Shown here piece by piece: positions 1 to 6,866 of a DNA stretch of 10,304 bases (positions are counted from its first letter, which is position 1; the number at the start of each line of letters is the position of its first letter). A program made the position numbers and the translations under genes. Source of the stretch: JANXQG01 sp037147235 (GTDB lineage Bacteria; Planctomycetota; Planctomycetia; Pirellulales; Thermoguttaceae); assembly GCA_037147235.1 (NCBI GenBank), contig JBAWVO010000231.1:1-10304 (forward strand). Direction: 5' to 3'. Below the pieces are notes generated by a model. The model had not been told where the DNA came from and made no database searches. It saw nothing but the letters and a program-made list of their open reading frames with translations.

Positions 1-2
1 GT

Positions 3-266
3 CATGTACCCCGGAAAAACGCGGGAAATTCGCTACGCAAAACGGGATTGCACCCTTCGGCTGCCGCCGGTGATATCTTGTTTACAGACCTGGAATGGAA
101 TGTTGCCAAAAAGAGCCGCGGAGAATACTGGCTTGTCATTGTCGGATGCCTTCCGGATGAGCCGCTGGCGAAACTCCTTATCGATCCATTCGCAAGCCTT
201 CGGATCCGATCGGTGGTCGAACGATGCACTCGAGTATCTTGGCGGAGCAGAGTTCGTGTAGCGTAA
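3..266 (+). CDS. 3' end of a probable DUF3883-domain protein (partial)
   Basis: The frame is open from the left edge of the window and ends at TAA 264-266, so only the C-terminal 87 residues are visible. The stretch GDILFTDLEWNVAKK, followed by YWLVIV and LLIDPFASL, resembles my recollection of the end of DUF3883 domains: a T-x-x-E-W segment, then YWLyvV, then a DP-x-x-xL segment. DUF3883 occurs at the ends of helicase-, restriction- and defence-associated proteins, and its biochemical role is unsettled. The first 20 or so residues fit the domain poorly, so an upstream frameshift or a divergent sequence is possible. The last 20 residues are basic and not diagnostic. A TTG at 48 could be taken as a start, but the frame is open further upstream and no ribosome-binding site is obvious there. 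The next gene on the same strand begins 61 bp downstream. Domain assignment is from memory of the family pattern, not a search. Confidence 0.5.
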   Translation, partial: HVPRKNAGNSLRKTGLHPSAAAGDILFTDLEWNVAKKSRGEYWLVIVGCLPDEPLAKLLIDPFASLRIRSVVERCTRVSWRSRVRVA

Positions 267-327
267 TTGAAGGCTATTCGGTCTAAAGTGACATATCAAA
301 CCAGTACATTGAGGGAGGTTCGATTCA

Positions 328-771
328 ATGGACGATCTCAATAACTCGGGGCCGACGTTTGATTGGCAGCATGGATATTGCCATGTATTTGCGGTTGCTC
401 TTCATGATGCACTTGGATACAAGCTATCCGGTCTCCAAGTCGATTACGAAGATAAAGACACCAAGTTTCGGTATTTGCCGAAAGGTCATGTGATTGAGCA
501 CGTCTACGCTGTTAGCCTTGATGGTGAATACTTTGATTCCGATGGAACGGTGTCCCCAAGCGAATGGATTTGTGGCTATAGGGAACGCGGCCTGCGGGCC
601 CGCTTGCGCCCTTTGACACGCAAGCAAATCATGAAGTTGTCGGGAAAATTTCGTGATCGTAACTTCTACGAATTCGACAAGGACGCTTATGCAAAAGCTA
701 TTGAAGTCATCGAATCCGTACCGGAAAAATACAAGTCATGGGAAATCGCGACTGGGGAGCCCGTTGCGTAA
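328..771 (+). CDS. Uncharacterised 147-aa protein with a Cys/His/Asp pattern
   Basis: I do not recognise a named family. The ATG at 328 is preceded by GGAGG at 314-318 (9-nt spacer), which supports the start. Near the N-terminus is a G-Y-C-H-V-F-A-x-A-L-H segment (Cys18, His19), followed about 40 residues later by H-V-Y-A-V-S-L-D-G-E-Y-F-D-S-D-G (His58, Asp70, Asp72). A Cys in a helix start, then a His in a strand with an Asp a few residues further on, is the order seen in papain-like cysteine hydrolases and related deamidase or toxin domains. A catalytic role is therefore possible but unproven. The C-terminal half is rich in charged residues and has no visible motif. There is no signal peptide or membrane segment, so it is probably cytoplasmic. 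It lies 61 bp after the probable DUF3883 gene on the same strand and may be co-transcribed. The A+T content looks higher than in glgA, consistent with accessory DNA (judged by eye, not measured). Confidence 0.65.
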   Translation: MDDLNNSGPTFDWQHGYCHVFAVALHDALGYKLSGLQVDYEDKDTKFRYLPKGHVIEHVYAVSLDGEYFDSDGTVSPSEWICGYRERGLRARLRPLTRKQIMKLSGKFRDRNFYEFDKDAYAKAIEVIESVPEKYKSWEIATGEPVA

Positions 772-839
772 TGCCGCCCGCGACAAGCGAACTCATCAAT
801 CGCCTTGTAAAGCCGGGTGGGGAGTCTTAGTAATTAAGT

Positions 840-954
840 AACCTGGCTATGCAGTTGAATCCACCAACCCCTACAGCTTATGTCTTATGAGAGAACTTCT
901 GACGGAGATTCACCTACGGGTTGTGGTGGGTGGAGTCAATTGAATAGCCAGGTT
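840..954. repeat. 115-bp palindromic element with imperfect inverted ends
   Basis: The outer 11 bases, AACCTGGCTAT at 840-850, are exactly complementary to ATAGCCAGGTT at 944-954. Pairing continues inward over 840-865 against 929-954 with three non-Watson-Crick positions, one of them a G-U wobble. After an asymmetric bulge, AACCC (866-870) can pair with GGGTT (918-922). The centre, about 871-917, is unpaired at this level. The element fills most of the gap between the 147-aa gene and glgA. It has no coding content and no clear target-site duplication. It could be a miniature inverted-repeat element, a structured RNA or leader, or a factor-independent attenuator, although no T run follows it. 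Confidence 0.7.
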
Positions 955-1050
955 CGAGAATGCCTATGCCGAGGCAGCCTTGCTCCGAATGCTATGGTAA
1001 GATTAAACTAGGATAGGTTGAATTTTCGGTCCTGCGGACGGAGTTTTGGC

Positions 1051-2580
1051 ATGAATATCTTGTTGGCCACGAGCGAAGCGGTCCCGTTTGCGAAAACGGG
1101 TGGATTGGCGGATGTCAGCGGTGCTTTGCCTATCGAGTTGGCACGGTTGGGCCACCAGGTCGCCGTAATTATGCCCGCTTATCGGCAAACCCAGTTTTGC
1201 GGCCAGAAGATCGAGCGTTTGGGCCTCGATTTCATCGTGCCGATCGGCAGCAAGATGGTCAGCGGGCACCTGTCGCGGAGCTTCATGCCTGGCAGCAAGG
1301 TTCCGGTCTATCTCGTTCATCAAGATCAGTATTTCGATCGCGATCAGCTCTATGGTTCCGATGGCAAGGATTATATCGATAATTGCGAACGATTCGTTTT
1401 TTTCTCTCGCGCCGTTCTTGAGGCCATTCGGCTGTTGGACCTGCCTGTCGACGTGTTGCACGCCAACGACTGGCAGACCGGACTGGTGCCGGCTTACCTG
1501 AAGATCGTCCATGCCGGCAATCCGCGGTATCAGAAGATTGCTTCGGTGTTTGGCGTTCATAACATGGCCTATCAGGGGCAGTTTTGGCACTGGGATATGT
1601 TGTTGACCGGCCTGGACTGGAAGTATTTCAACTGGCACCAGATGGAATTTCATGGGAAGCTCAATCTACTCAAGACGGGCCTGGTCTTTGCCGACTCGAT
1701 CGTCACGGTTAGCCCGCGGTATGCGCAGGAAATCCAGACCAGTCCCTTGGGTTGCGGCCTGGAGGGCGTGTTGCAGTATCGCCGCGAGGTGTTGTCGGGC
1801 ATCCTCAATGGTATCGACGAAACCGATTGGAATCCGGCCAAGGACCGGCATTTGCCGGCAAAGTTCGATGTGACGACCGTCAGCCTTGGCAAGGCGGCGT
1901 GCAAAGCGGCATTGCAGAAGGAACTCGGTTTGCCGCAGGTTGCCGGCGCGCCGCTGGTCTCCGCGGTAGGGCGGTTGGACGATCAAAAGGGATTTGACCT
2001 GATTGCCGAAGTCATCCAGCGTTGGGTGCAAACCAGCGATGTGCAATGGGTTATCCTGGGCACCGGACAGCCGAAATACCACAAGTTATTCGAGGGCCTA
2101 GCCCAGCGATTTCCGGACAAGATTGCCGTGCGGTTGGAGTTTTCCAACCCCTTGGCCCATCGTATTGAGGCGGGCAGCGACATCTTCCTCATGCCCAGCC
2201 GCTTCGAGCCGTGCGGATTGAACCAGATGTACAGCCTGAAGTACGGCACGCTGCCGATCGTCCGCGAGACGGGTGGTCTGGCCGACACGATTGTTGGTTA
2301 TGGCAGCCCGCTGGCCAAATCCGCACTGGCCAATGGTTTCAGTTTTCAAGAGTGCAGCCCCCTGGCGTTGAGTGAAACCCTACGCCGCGCCTGCGACCTG
2401 TTCCGCTTGAATCCGGAACAGTGGAAGAAGCTGGTCGATACCGGCATGCGACAGGATTGGTCGTGGGGACGAAGCGCGAAGAAGTATGTTGATCTGTATT
2501 TGAAGGCATTGACACGCGCAGGAATGACAAAACCCGACAATCCCATGCATGGCCTTGATCCTAACCTTGCCAATCGTTAG
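1051..2580 (+). CDS. glgA: Glycogen synthase (ADP-glucose type, GT5)
   Basis: This transfers glucose from ADP-glucose to the non-reducing end of a growing alpha-1,4-glucan, the chain-extending step of bacterial glycogen synthesis in the cytoplasm. The 509-residue product has the full GT5 pattern. The donor-binding K-T-G-G-L-A-D-V loop has Lys15. HANDW starts at His137, NGID at Asn253, and the GRLDDQKG nucleotide-binding motif (307-314) has Lys313. SRFEPCGLNQ has the conserved Glu386 and Cys388, followed by Y-G-T-x-P and RETGGLADT. Length is typical of the family (about 475-510). The ATG at 1051 is chosen because the KTGGLADV loop then falls at the usual distance from the N-terminus and GGAG lies 7 nt upstream (1040-1043); an in-frame TTG at 1018 would add 11 atypical residues. 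The short tail after about residue 485 is not conserved. No other glg gene is adjacent, so it appears to be transcribed alone. Confidence 0.97.
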   Translation: MNILLATSEAVPFAKTGGLADVSGALPIELARLGHQVAVIMPAYRQTQFCGQKIERLGLDFIVPIGSKMVSGHLSRSFMPGSKVPVYLVHQDQYFDRDQLYGSDGKDYIDNCERFVFFSRAVLEAIRLLDLPVDVLHANDWQTGLVPAYLKIVHAGNPRYQKIASVFGVHNMAYQGQFWHWDMLLTGLDWKYFNWHQMEFHGKLNLLKTGLVFADSIVTVSPRYAQEIQTSPLGCGLEGVLQYRREVLSGILNGIDETDWNPAKDRHLPAKFDVTTVSLGKAACKAALQKELGLPQVAGAPLVSAVGRLDDQKGFDLIAEVIQRWVQTSDVQWVILGTGQPKYHKLFEGLAQRFPDKIAVRLEFSNPLAHRIEAGSDIFLMPSRFEPCGLNQMYSLKYGTLPIVRETGGLADTIVGYGSPLAKSALANGFSFQECSPLALSETLRRACDLFRLNPEQWKKLVDTGMRQDWSWGRSAKKYVDLYLKALTRAGMTKPDNPMHGLDPNLANR

Positions 2581-2624
2581 CAATGACAGCGGTTCGTAGG
2601 GCGCGTGGAGCAAACTGCCCGGCA

Positions 2625-2701
2625 AATGGTGGGTTGCGCACGAAGTCGAGACGCTGAAAGCACTTACCGCTGTTCCAGATCAGTTCGCGTAACGCACCAT
2701 T
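2625..2701. repeat. Inverted repeat of the planctomycete GTAGGGTG / GTGCGTTACGC type
   Basis: AATGGTGGGTTGCGCA at 2625-2640 is complementary to CGCGTAACGCACCATT at 2686-2701 with three mismatches over 16 bases. A TAGGGCGCG segment lies just upstream near 2597. The spacer sits between the convergent ends of glgA and the zinc-ribbon gene and contains no ORF that I credit. The cores resemble interspersed repeats common between planctomycete genes, which is recollection and was not searched. The repeat may serve both convergent genes as a 3' structure, but no T run identifies it as an intrinsic terminator. Confidence 0.5.
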
Positions 2702-2776
2702 CGATGGTCCAACCATTATGTCTACGGCGAGCCAGCAGTGACAGCAGTTGGTAAGGTTATGATCAATGCTTCCCTG

Positions 2777-3205
2777 TTATCGCGCCAGAAGCCGTTGGAA
2801 CCAGCGGCCGAGGGAAACAAGGAACGAAGAAAGCGACAGGGCCAAATCGCCAACCCAGGCCAAATGGTTCGTCTTCGGCTGGGAATACTGAATGGTGGGC
2901 CGCACGTGCGCATCATGCCGCTTGTGCTGCACCGTTCCGGGGCGACGCTGGGCCTCAAGTACCTCGGAGTAACGCAAACGCAACCCGTTCACGGGCAAAG
3001 GCTCTCGCTGGGGAACAAAGACGAACTTCAGCCCACAATGGAGGCAGGTGGCCTGGGTAGGACGGAAGTTGGTCTCTACCACGATCGTTTCCCGGCATAA
3101 GCGGCAGCGGACCGCCATATTGGCCTTTTCCTCAACGGTCCCGGGCTGGGAAACAAGCTTGGCGGTTTCGGGATCGTTCGGTTCGTTGCGCGTTGAAGTT
3201 TTCAT
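2777..3205 (-). CDS. Small zinc-ribbon protein, 142 aa, function unknown
   Basis: The product carries a four-cysteine zinc-ribbon pattern: C34-x2-C37, 16 residues, C54-x2-C57. The first pair is in RCRLCRE and the second in ATCLHCGLKF, which looks like a treble-clef or rubredoxin-like knuckle binding one zinc. The N-terminal 30 residues are polar and probably disordered. The C-terminal 28 residues (LAWVGDLALSLSSFLVSLG, then an RRxxxR-like basic end) could form an amphipathic or membrane-associated helix. The start at 3205 (ATG) has GGAGG 6 nt upstream; the frame remains open to 3259, but the extra residues have no such support. The role is unknown; zinc ribbons of this size often bind nucleic acid or act as adaptor subunits. 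It is the last of three minus-strand genes with short spacings (75 bp after its upstream neighbour), so it is probably in their operon. Confidence 0.75.
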   Translation of the reverse strand: MKTSTRNEPNDPETAKLVSQPGTVEEKANMAVRCRLCRETIVVETNFRPTQATCLHCGLKFVFVPQREPLPVNGLRLRYSEVLEAQRRPGTVQHKRHDAHVRPTIQYSQPKTNHLAWVGDLALSLSSFLVSLGRWFQRLLAR

Positions 3206-3280
3206 GTCTGGCCTCCGCGAGAAAATAACCTCGCATCTACTTCCAGACATCGGTTGCAAGCCCCCTCGTGCGTCCGAAAA

Positions 3281-3751
3281 TCAGGCGAGGCCGCTATAGC
3301 CTCTCCAACCGCTACCAGCAGACTCTCGAACGTCGTCGGAGGAAGTCTCGCGAATTATGGCCAAAATGGCCGCGCGGACATTGCGCGGCAAGCCGGGCCA
3401 GACATCGATTACCCGGCCAAGGCCCTCGTCGAGGGTCTGGACTCGCGGTGATCGATCCCGGCTTTCCACGACCCGTTGGGCGGAGGGCGCGCCCGGCGAT
3501 TCGGCCTGGGGCTGGGGAGCAGCGTTTTGTTGCGTTGCCGTTACCGATACTCGCCGCCGCACGCACAGCAAGTCGTCACCTGCCAGCAGTTCCGAGAGTT
3601 CCGTCCTTGTCCTAGGCATGGCAATGCTCGGTGCCGCAGCCCGTGCGGTGCCGTCTTCCAACAGCACGCGCAATGGTTGCGGTGGCCCATTCTTGCCGCC
3701 CGGGCTGGCGGCCGGATCATTGCTCCGCGGACTCATCCCAGGGCTGCTCAT
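3281..3751 (-). CDS. Uncharacterised 156-aa protein with C-terminal WPxLP helix motif
   Basis: The N-terminal 110 residues are rich in Pro, Ala, Ser and Arg and probably largely disordered. The only compact part is residues 118-133, WPGLPRNVRAAILAII, a predicted amphipathic helix after a W-P-x-L-P cap. I recall similar W-x-x-L-P...I-L-A-L tails in short planctomycete proteins, some next to recombinase genes, but cannot name a family. The start at 3751 (ATG) has GGAGAG about 6 nt upstream. No catalytic motif, signal peptide or transmembrane segment is visible. It lies 35 bp after the 110-aa gene and 75 bp before the zinc-ribbon gene on the same strand. A plus-strand ORF covers the same bases, but it is low-complexity and has no ribosome-binding site. 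Confidence 0.65.
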   Translation of the reverse strand: MSSPGMSPRSNDPAASPGGKNGPPQPLRVLLEDGTARAAAPSIAMPRTRTELSELLAGDDLLCVRRRVSVTATQQNAAPQPQAESPGAPSAQRVVESRDRSPRVQTLDEGLGRVIDVWPGLPRNVRAAILAIIRETSSDDVRESAGSGWRGYSGLA

Positions 3752-3786
3752 GTTCTTCTCTCCACGGATTGAAGTGATCCGAAGCG

Positions 3787-4119
3787 TTAGGCGGCTTCCG
3801 ACTTGCCCTTCATCTCCGACCAGCTTCGCTTGTACTGCAATGCTTCGAGTAATTCGGACAGCGTCAGCGTCCGATTCTCCAGTTCTAGTGGAATTTCCAT
3901 CCCCGGGTCGCAGACCAGATCGACCGTGCCGTCCTGCCCGATCAGTTCGTCCATTTCCCGCAACAGCCCGTCTTGAACTGCCTGGCGCACCAGGTGACCG
4001 CGGGTGGCAGAGACTTCGCTCGCCTTTTCGCCGAGGCTGTCGGCGGCTCGTTTTGCCAAGGCGGGGAGGAATTCACTGGGAATTTCAATAATTTTCGGAA
4101 CGTAGATTTTGACTTGCAT
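3787..4119 (-). CDS. Uncharacterised 110-aa protein, first gene of the cluster
   Basis: I do not recognise this family. The protein begins MQVKIYVPKIIEIPSEFLP and continues with a helical, charged stretch that includes a short A-T-R-G-H-L-V-R-Q-A segment. It then has an acidic middle (DLVCDPGMEIPLELENRT) and a C-terminal helix, LTLSELLEALQYKRSWSEM. The small size and mix of beta-like N-terminus and helices would suit an adaptor or antitoxin-like regulator, but nothing in the sequence proves that. The ATG at 4119 has AGGAG 10 nt upstream. With the two genes that follow on the same strand (gaps of 35 and 75 bp) it forms a probable operon whose promoter should lie in the 4120-4390 spacer. Confidence 0.7.
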   Translation of the reverse strand: MQVKIYVPKIIEIPSEFLPALAKRAADSLGEKASEVSATRGHLVRQAVQDGLLREMDELIGQDGTVDLVCDPGMEIPLELENRTLTLSELLEALQYKRSWSEMKGKSEAA

Positions 4120-4469
4120 TGTGGGTTAGCTCCTGCGAAAAATGACCGTCGCCCCCCAATTGTGGGAATTGAGAGCCTCCGTCGCGTACTCGGGGCATGG
4201 GCGCTCACACGTGCTATCGGCAGGGCACGCATGACGATTGCACTGATTTTTCCATTTTCGCTTCAAATTCAAGAAAATCTGCTCAGCTATTGATACCAAA
4301 TCGCTCACGGTAACCCTACTGGACTGGATGAGGTCTTGCGGAGATCCCAAATTGGACAATGATACCAAATTCCTTAAGTTGGTTCGTATGGGGGAGAGTG
4401 AAACGAGCCCCACCAAAAGCGGACCGCAACAGAATTGGTGGGGCTCGCTGCGCTCTCCCCACCCTACAA
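4120..4469. other. 350-bp intergenic spacer
   Basis: This lies between the three-gene minus-strand cluster and the CorC-like gene. I see no credible coding region: the ORFs crossing it are low-complexity and lack ribosome-binding sites. It holds the hairpin repeat at 4391-4460 and a short direct repeat, TGATACCAAAT, near 4290 and again near 4359. The promoter of the minus-strand cluster should be here, but I could not pick out a convincing -35/-10 pair. Confidence 0.6.
4391..4460. repeat. Strong hairpin repeat, 26-bp arms with GAGCCCCACCAA core
   Basis: GGGGAGAG...CGAGCCCCACCAA at 4391-4416 pairs with its inverted copy at 4435-4460, with three mismatches over 26 positions and an 18-nt loop. 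It begins 10 bp beyond the stop codon of the CorC-like gene (minus strand). The CGAGCCCCACC core recurs at 8740-8749 beyond the sppA stop codon. It resembles an interspersed planctomycete repeat. It could act as a 3' mRNA stabiliser or terminator for the CorC-like gene, but no T run follows the hairpin in that direction. Confidence 0.85.
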
Positions 4470-5360
4470 TTATTCGCGTTCCGCACCTGGAACCGGAAGA
4501 ACCATCAAAATTCGCTCCAACCGCCGCCCATCCATGGCCACGACTTCCAATGTCAATCCTTCCCAGGTAGCGCACTCACCCGTTACGGGGATTCGACCTA
4601 GCATGAAAAGCACCAATCCCCCGACCGTACTCACGTCGGCCGGGAGCGAACTGCGGCGATCGGACATTTCTAACCGCTCCAAGAGTTCGTGCAACGGCAC
4701 GCCGGCATCGACAAACCAGCTCGAATCGTCGCGGGCGACGATCTGCTGCTGACGCTCGGCGCGGTGTTCGTCGTGGATCTCGCCGACCAGTTCTTCCAGC
4801 ACGTCTTCCATCGTCACCAAGCCCTCGGTGCCGCCGAACTCGTCCAACACAATCGCCATCTGGGTGCGATTCTGCCGGAAGCGCTCCAAAAGCTTGTCAA
4901 TTCGCAGCGACTCGGGCACGAGCAACGCCGGGCGGACCAGCTTCCGTAATTCGATCGGCCAGCCCATGTGCTGTCGCAAGAGAAGATCCTTGGTATAAAC
5001 GAAGCCGATGATATGGTCGAGATCGCCCTCGTGGATCGGCAACCGCGAGAAACCGGCCATGGCCACGGCACCGATGACCTCATCCGCCGGTGTGTCGATG
5101 TCCAGCGCATCGATGTCAATCCGCGGTCGCATGATGTCCCGAACCGTGCGGTCGCCCAGCCGCAAGGCCCGGCCTGCCAGCACCTGCTCGGCCGGATCGA
5201 GCAGACCCTGGTGCGTGCCCGTGTGGATCAGGTGTTCGATGTCTTCGAGCGAAACGGTTTTCTCTCGGGCCTTGCGGCGACCCAACAGCCAGGCCGCAGC
5301 AAAGAAACCGTTGGCTAAGATCAATCCGACGATAATCAGTAATTCAAGGGAAATCGACAT
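4470..5360 (-). CDS. CorC/HlyC-family CBS-pair protein with reduced membrane domain
   Basis: This family is linked to magnesium or cobalt resistance and divalent-cation efflux. The 296-residue protein has one hydrophobic N-terminal segment (about 5-27), a linker, two CBS domains (about 71-130 and 135-195) and a CorC/HlyC transporter-associated domain (about 215-290). Diagnostic segments include RTVRDIMRPRIDIDALD, then DEFGGTEGLVTMEDVLEE and TVGGLVLFMLGRIP. The usual DUF21 (CNNM) membrane domain of roughly 170-190 residues with several helices is absent. Only its first helix, including N-G-F-F-A-A-A, remains and leads almost straight into the pre-CBS helix. E. coli CorC also lacks DUF21, so the form may be functional. 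The start at 5360 has no strong ribosome-binding site, but an ATG opening directly into the hydrophobic segment is reasonable. It diverges from the membrane-protein gene at 5506. Confidence 0.9.
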   Translation of the reverse strand: MSISLELLIIVGLILANGFFAAAWLLGRRKAREKTVSLEDIEHLIHTGTHQGLLDPAEQVLAGRALRLGDRTVRDIMRPRIDIDALDIDTPADEVIGAVAMAGFSRLPIHEGDLDHIIGFVYTKDLLLRQHMGWPIELRKLVRPALLVPESLRIDKLLERFRQNRTQMAIVLDEFGGTEGLVTMEDVLEELVGEIHDEHRAERQQQIVARDDSSWFVDAGVPLHELLERLEMSDRRSSLPADVSTVGGLVLFMLGRIPVTGECATWEGLTLEVVAMDGRRLERILMVLPVPGAERE

Positions 5361-5505
5361 AGGGCTATTCGGGGGTCTGTGAACTGGATACTCGCTATTC
5401 TACCTGTATTTTCTCAGCCCTGGATGCCGAACCTTATGATGATACGGTCCCAGAACCGTTTCTCGGGTTAGTCTGCGTTAGTTAGGGGTTTTCGTGAGGT
5501 TAGCC

Positions 5506-6849
5506 ATGACGTTGCATTCGTCCCAAATGGGTCGCGGCGGGCATCGTGACGATCGGCGTCGCCGACTGCTTACCGAAGATCTGACGGCCAATTCCGGCAT
5601 GCCAGCCCCGGACATTTCTGGGGCATCGCTGCGCATTAGTCATCCGCCCGTTCATAAATCAGAGAACTATGGCGATGCTGAGTTCCTGCAAATACCGTTG
5701 CGGCTGACCGACCTGATTCCCATGCGTCTGGTTTCCTATCTGTTGCTCTTGAAACTTGGTTTGGCGGTAGTCGGCGGTTTGATGGCTCTTCACGTATGGA
5801 TCCCGGACCTGTTTCGTGACCCACAATTTCGGCCGGCAATGGCCGATTTAGGCAATTGCGGTAGTCTAGGAAGTTGGTTTGCATCCTTATTGCTTCTCAC
5901 CGCCGGCCTGCTAGCAATCGTCATCTATCGCGTCCGCAGGCATAAGGTTGACGATTATCGTGGACATTACCAAATATGGCTCTGGGCGGCAGCCTGCTGG
6001 TTAATCATGGCAACCGATGCGGCAGCCAGTCTTCACCAAGGCTTTCAGCAAGCGATGATTTCAATGACCGGTACCCAAATTGTAGGTGACGGATCAATCT
6101 GGTGGGTGGTACCAACTCTACTGCTCATGGGGTTCGTCGGCTCTCGCTTGTTGATCGACATGTGGTTGAGCCGGCTCTCCAGTGCGGCTTTAATACTTTC
6201 CATGATTGCCTATCTTACGGCATTAACGGCTTTTTTCCATGGCATTGTCTTGCCGTCGGAAGTTTCCCAATTGCTGCTGGTGCAGGGATCCCTGCTTGGT
6301 GGACACGTGCTGTTGGCCGTGTCGATGGGCTTGCACGCTCGATACGTCATCCTCGATGCCGAAGGGGTTTTGCCCAAGCGAGTCGCGAAGAAAAAGCTGG
6401 AGAAGAAACTTGCAGTGAAGGTGGGGGCGAAGGCCGACCAGGCCAAAGAACCGTCCCAGGCTAAGGATCCGTCCAAAAATAACTCCCCTCTCCCGTACGC
6501 GGGAGAGGGGCAGGGGGTGAGGGAAGATAAACCGGAGAAAGATTCCGCTGCAAGCGGCAGAAGTGACGCCGCCGATTCGGACGATGGTACGGAAGAATCC
6601 GGCGATACGTGGGTGGTTGTTGATCCACCGCACGGCAATTTGCAGCCCGTGTTGAAGCGAGTGATGCCCTCGGAGACATCCGCCGTGCCATCGCTTTCGC
6701 AGAAGATTGCTATCCCCGGGGCCGAGACTTCCTCCCGCGACTCCGCTTCGGATGACAACAAGCTCAGCAAGGCTGATCGCAAGGCATTGAAGAGGAAGCT
6801 GATCGACGAGCGACTGAAGCGCGAGCAGCGCAATGCGGCGAACTGGTAA
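5506..6849 (+). CDS. Uncharacterised six-helix inner-membrane protein with charged tail
   Basis: No family with a known function is recognised; the lysine/arginine-rich C-terminus (SKADRKALKRKL and onward) recalls planctomycete-specific membrane proteins. The 447-residue product has a polar N-terminal region (about 1-72) and six hydrophobic segments near 76-98, 122-143, 157-178, 198-219, 224-245 and 252-280. A long hydrophilic tail (about 285-447) is probably cytoplasmic and largely disordered. Within the tail, residues 327-339 are encoded by a palindromic repeat (6484-6525), just after an imperfect tandem 18-bp duplication (6439-6474) encoding two QAKxPS units. The ATG at 5506 has GAGG about 6 nt upstream; an in-frame GTG at 5494, also after a purine-rich stretch, would add four residues. 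The gluconolactonase-like gene starts 17 bp after its stop, so the two are probably co-transcribed. Confidence 0.8.
   Translation: MTLHSSQMGRGGHRDDRRRRLLTEDLTANSGMPAPDISGASLRISHPPVHKSENYGDAEFLQIPLRLTDLIPMRLVSYLLLLKLGLAVVGGLMALHVWIPDLFRDPQFRPAMADLGNCGSLGSWFASLLLLTAGLLAIVIYRVRRHKVDDYRGHYQIWLWAAACWLIMATDAAASLHQGFQQAMISMTGTQIVGDGSIWWVVPTLLLMGFVGSRLLIDMWLSRLSSAALILSMIAYLTALTAFFHGIVLPSEVSQLLLVQGSLLGGHVLLAVSMGLHARYVILDAEGVLPKRVAKKKLEKKLAVKVGAKADQAKEPSQAKDPSKNNSPLPYAGEGQGVREDKPEKDSAASGRSDAADSDDGTEESGDTWVVVDPPHGNLQPVLKRVMPSETSAVPSLSQKIAIPGAETSSRDSASDDNKLSKADRKALKRKLIDERLKREQRNAANW
6439..6474 (+). repeat. Imperfect tandem duplication of 18 bp inside the membrane-protein gene
   Basis: Two adjacent 18-bp units, 6439-6456 and 6457-6474, match at 15 of 18 positions and encode QAKEPS then QAKDPS. 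This keeps the frame and lies in the disordered tail directly before the palindromic insert. Confidence 0.7.
6485..6510. repeat. Palindromic repeat (CCCCTCTCCCG hairpin) within a coding region
   Basis: CCCCTCTCCCG (6485-6495) and CGGGAGAGGGG (6500-6510) form a perfect 11-bp stem with a TACG loop, followed by CAGGGGGTGAGGG. This is the familiar interspersed repeat usually found between genes in many bacteria, including planctomycetes (recollection). Here it is read in frame as S-P-L-P-Y-A-G-E-G-Q-G-V-R (residues 327-339 of the membrane protein), without a stop or frameshift. Confidence 0.85.
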
Positions 6850-6866
6850 GGATGGGAGTACTACCA

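Noticed and set aside
33..341. 102-aa minus-strand ORF over the left-edge genes
   Set aside because: Overlaps the probable DUF3883 reading frame and the ribosome-binding site of the next gene; no motif and no ribosome-binding site.
961..1010. Possible sigma-70 promoter for glgA (TTGCTC, 18 nt, TAAACT)
   Set aside because: Both boxes are weak matches; not enough to call a promoter.
1003..1653. 216-aa minus-strand ORF opposite glgA
   Set aside because: Antisense shadow of a GT5 gene with all its motifs intact.
3357..4091. 244-aa plus-strand ORF across two genes of the minus-strand cluster
   Set aside because: Low-complexity Arg/Pro/Ser-rich translation, no ribosome-binding site, and it runs antisense to two genes that have good starts and spacing.
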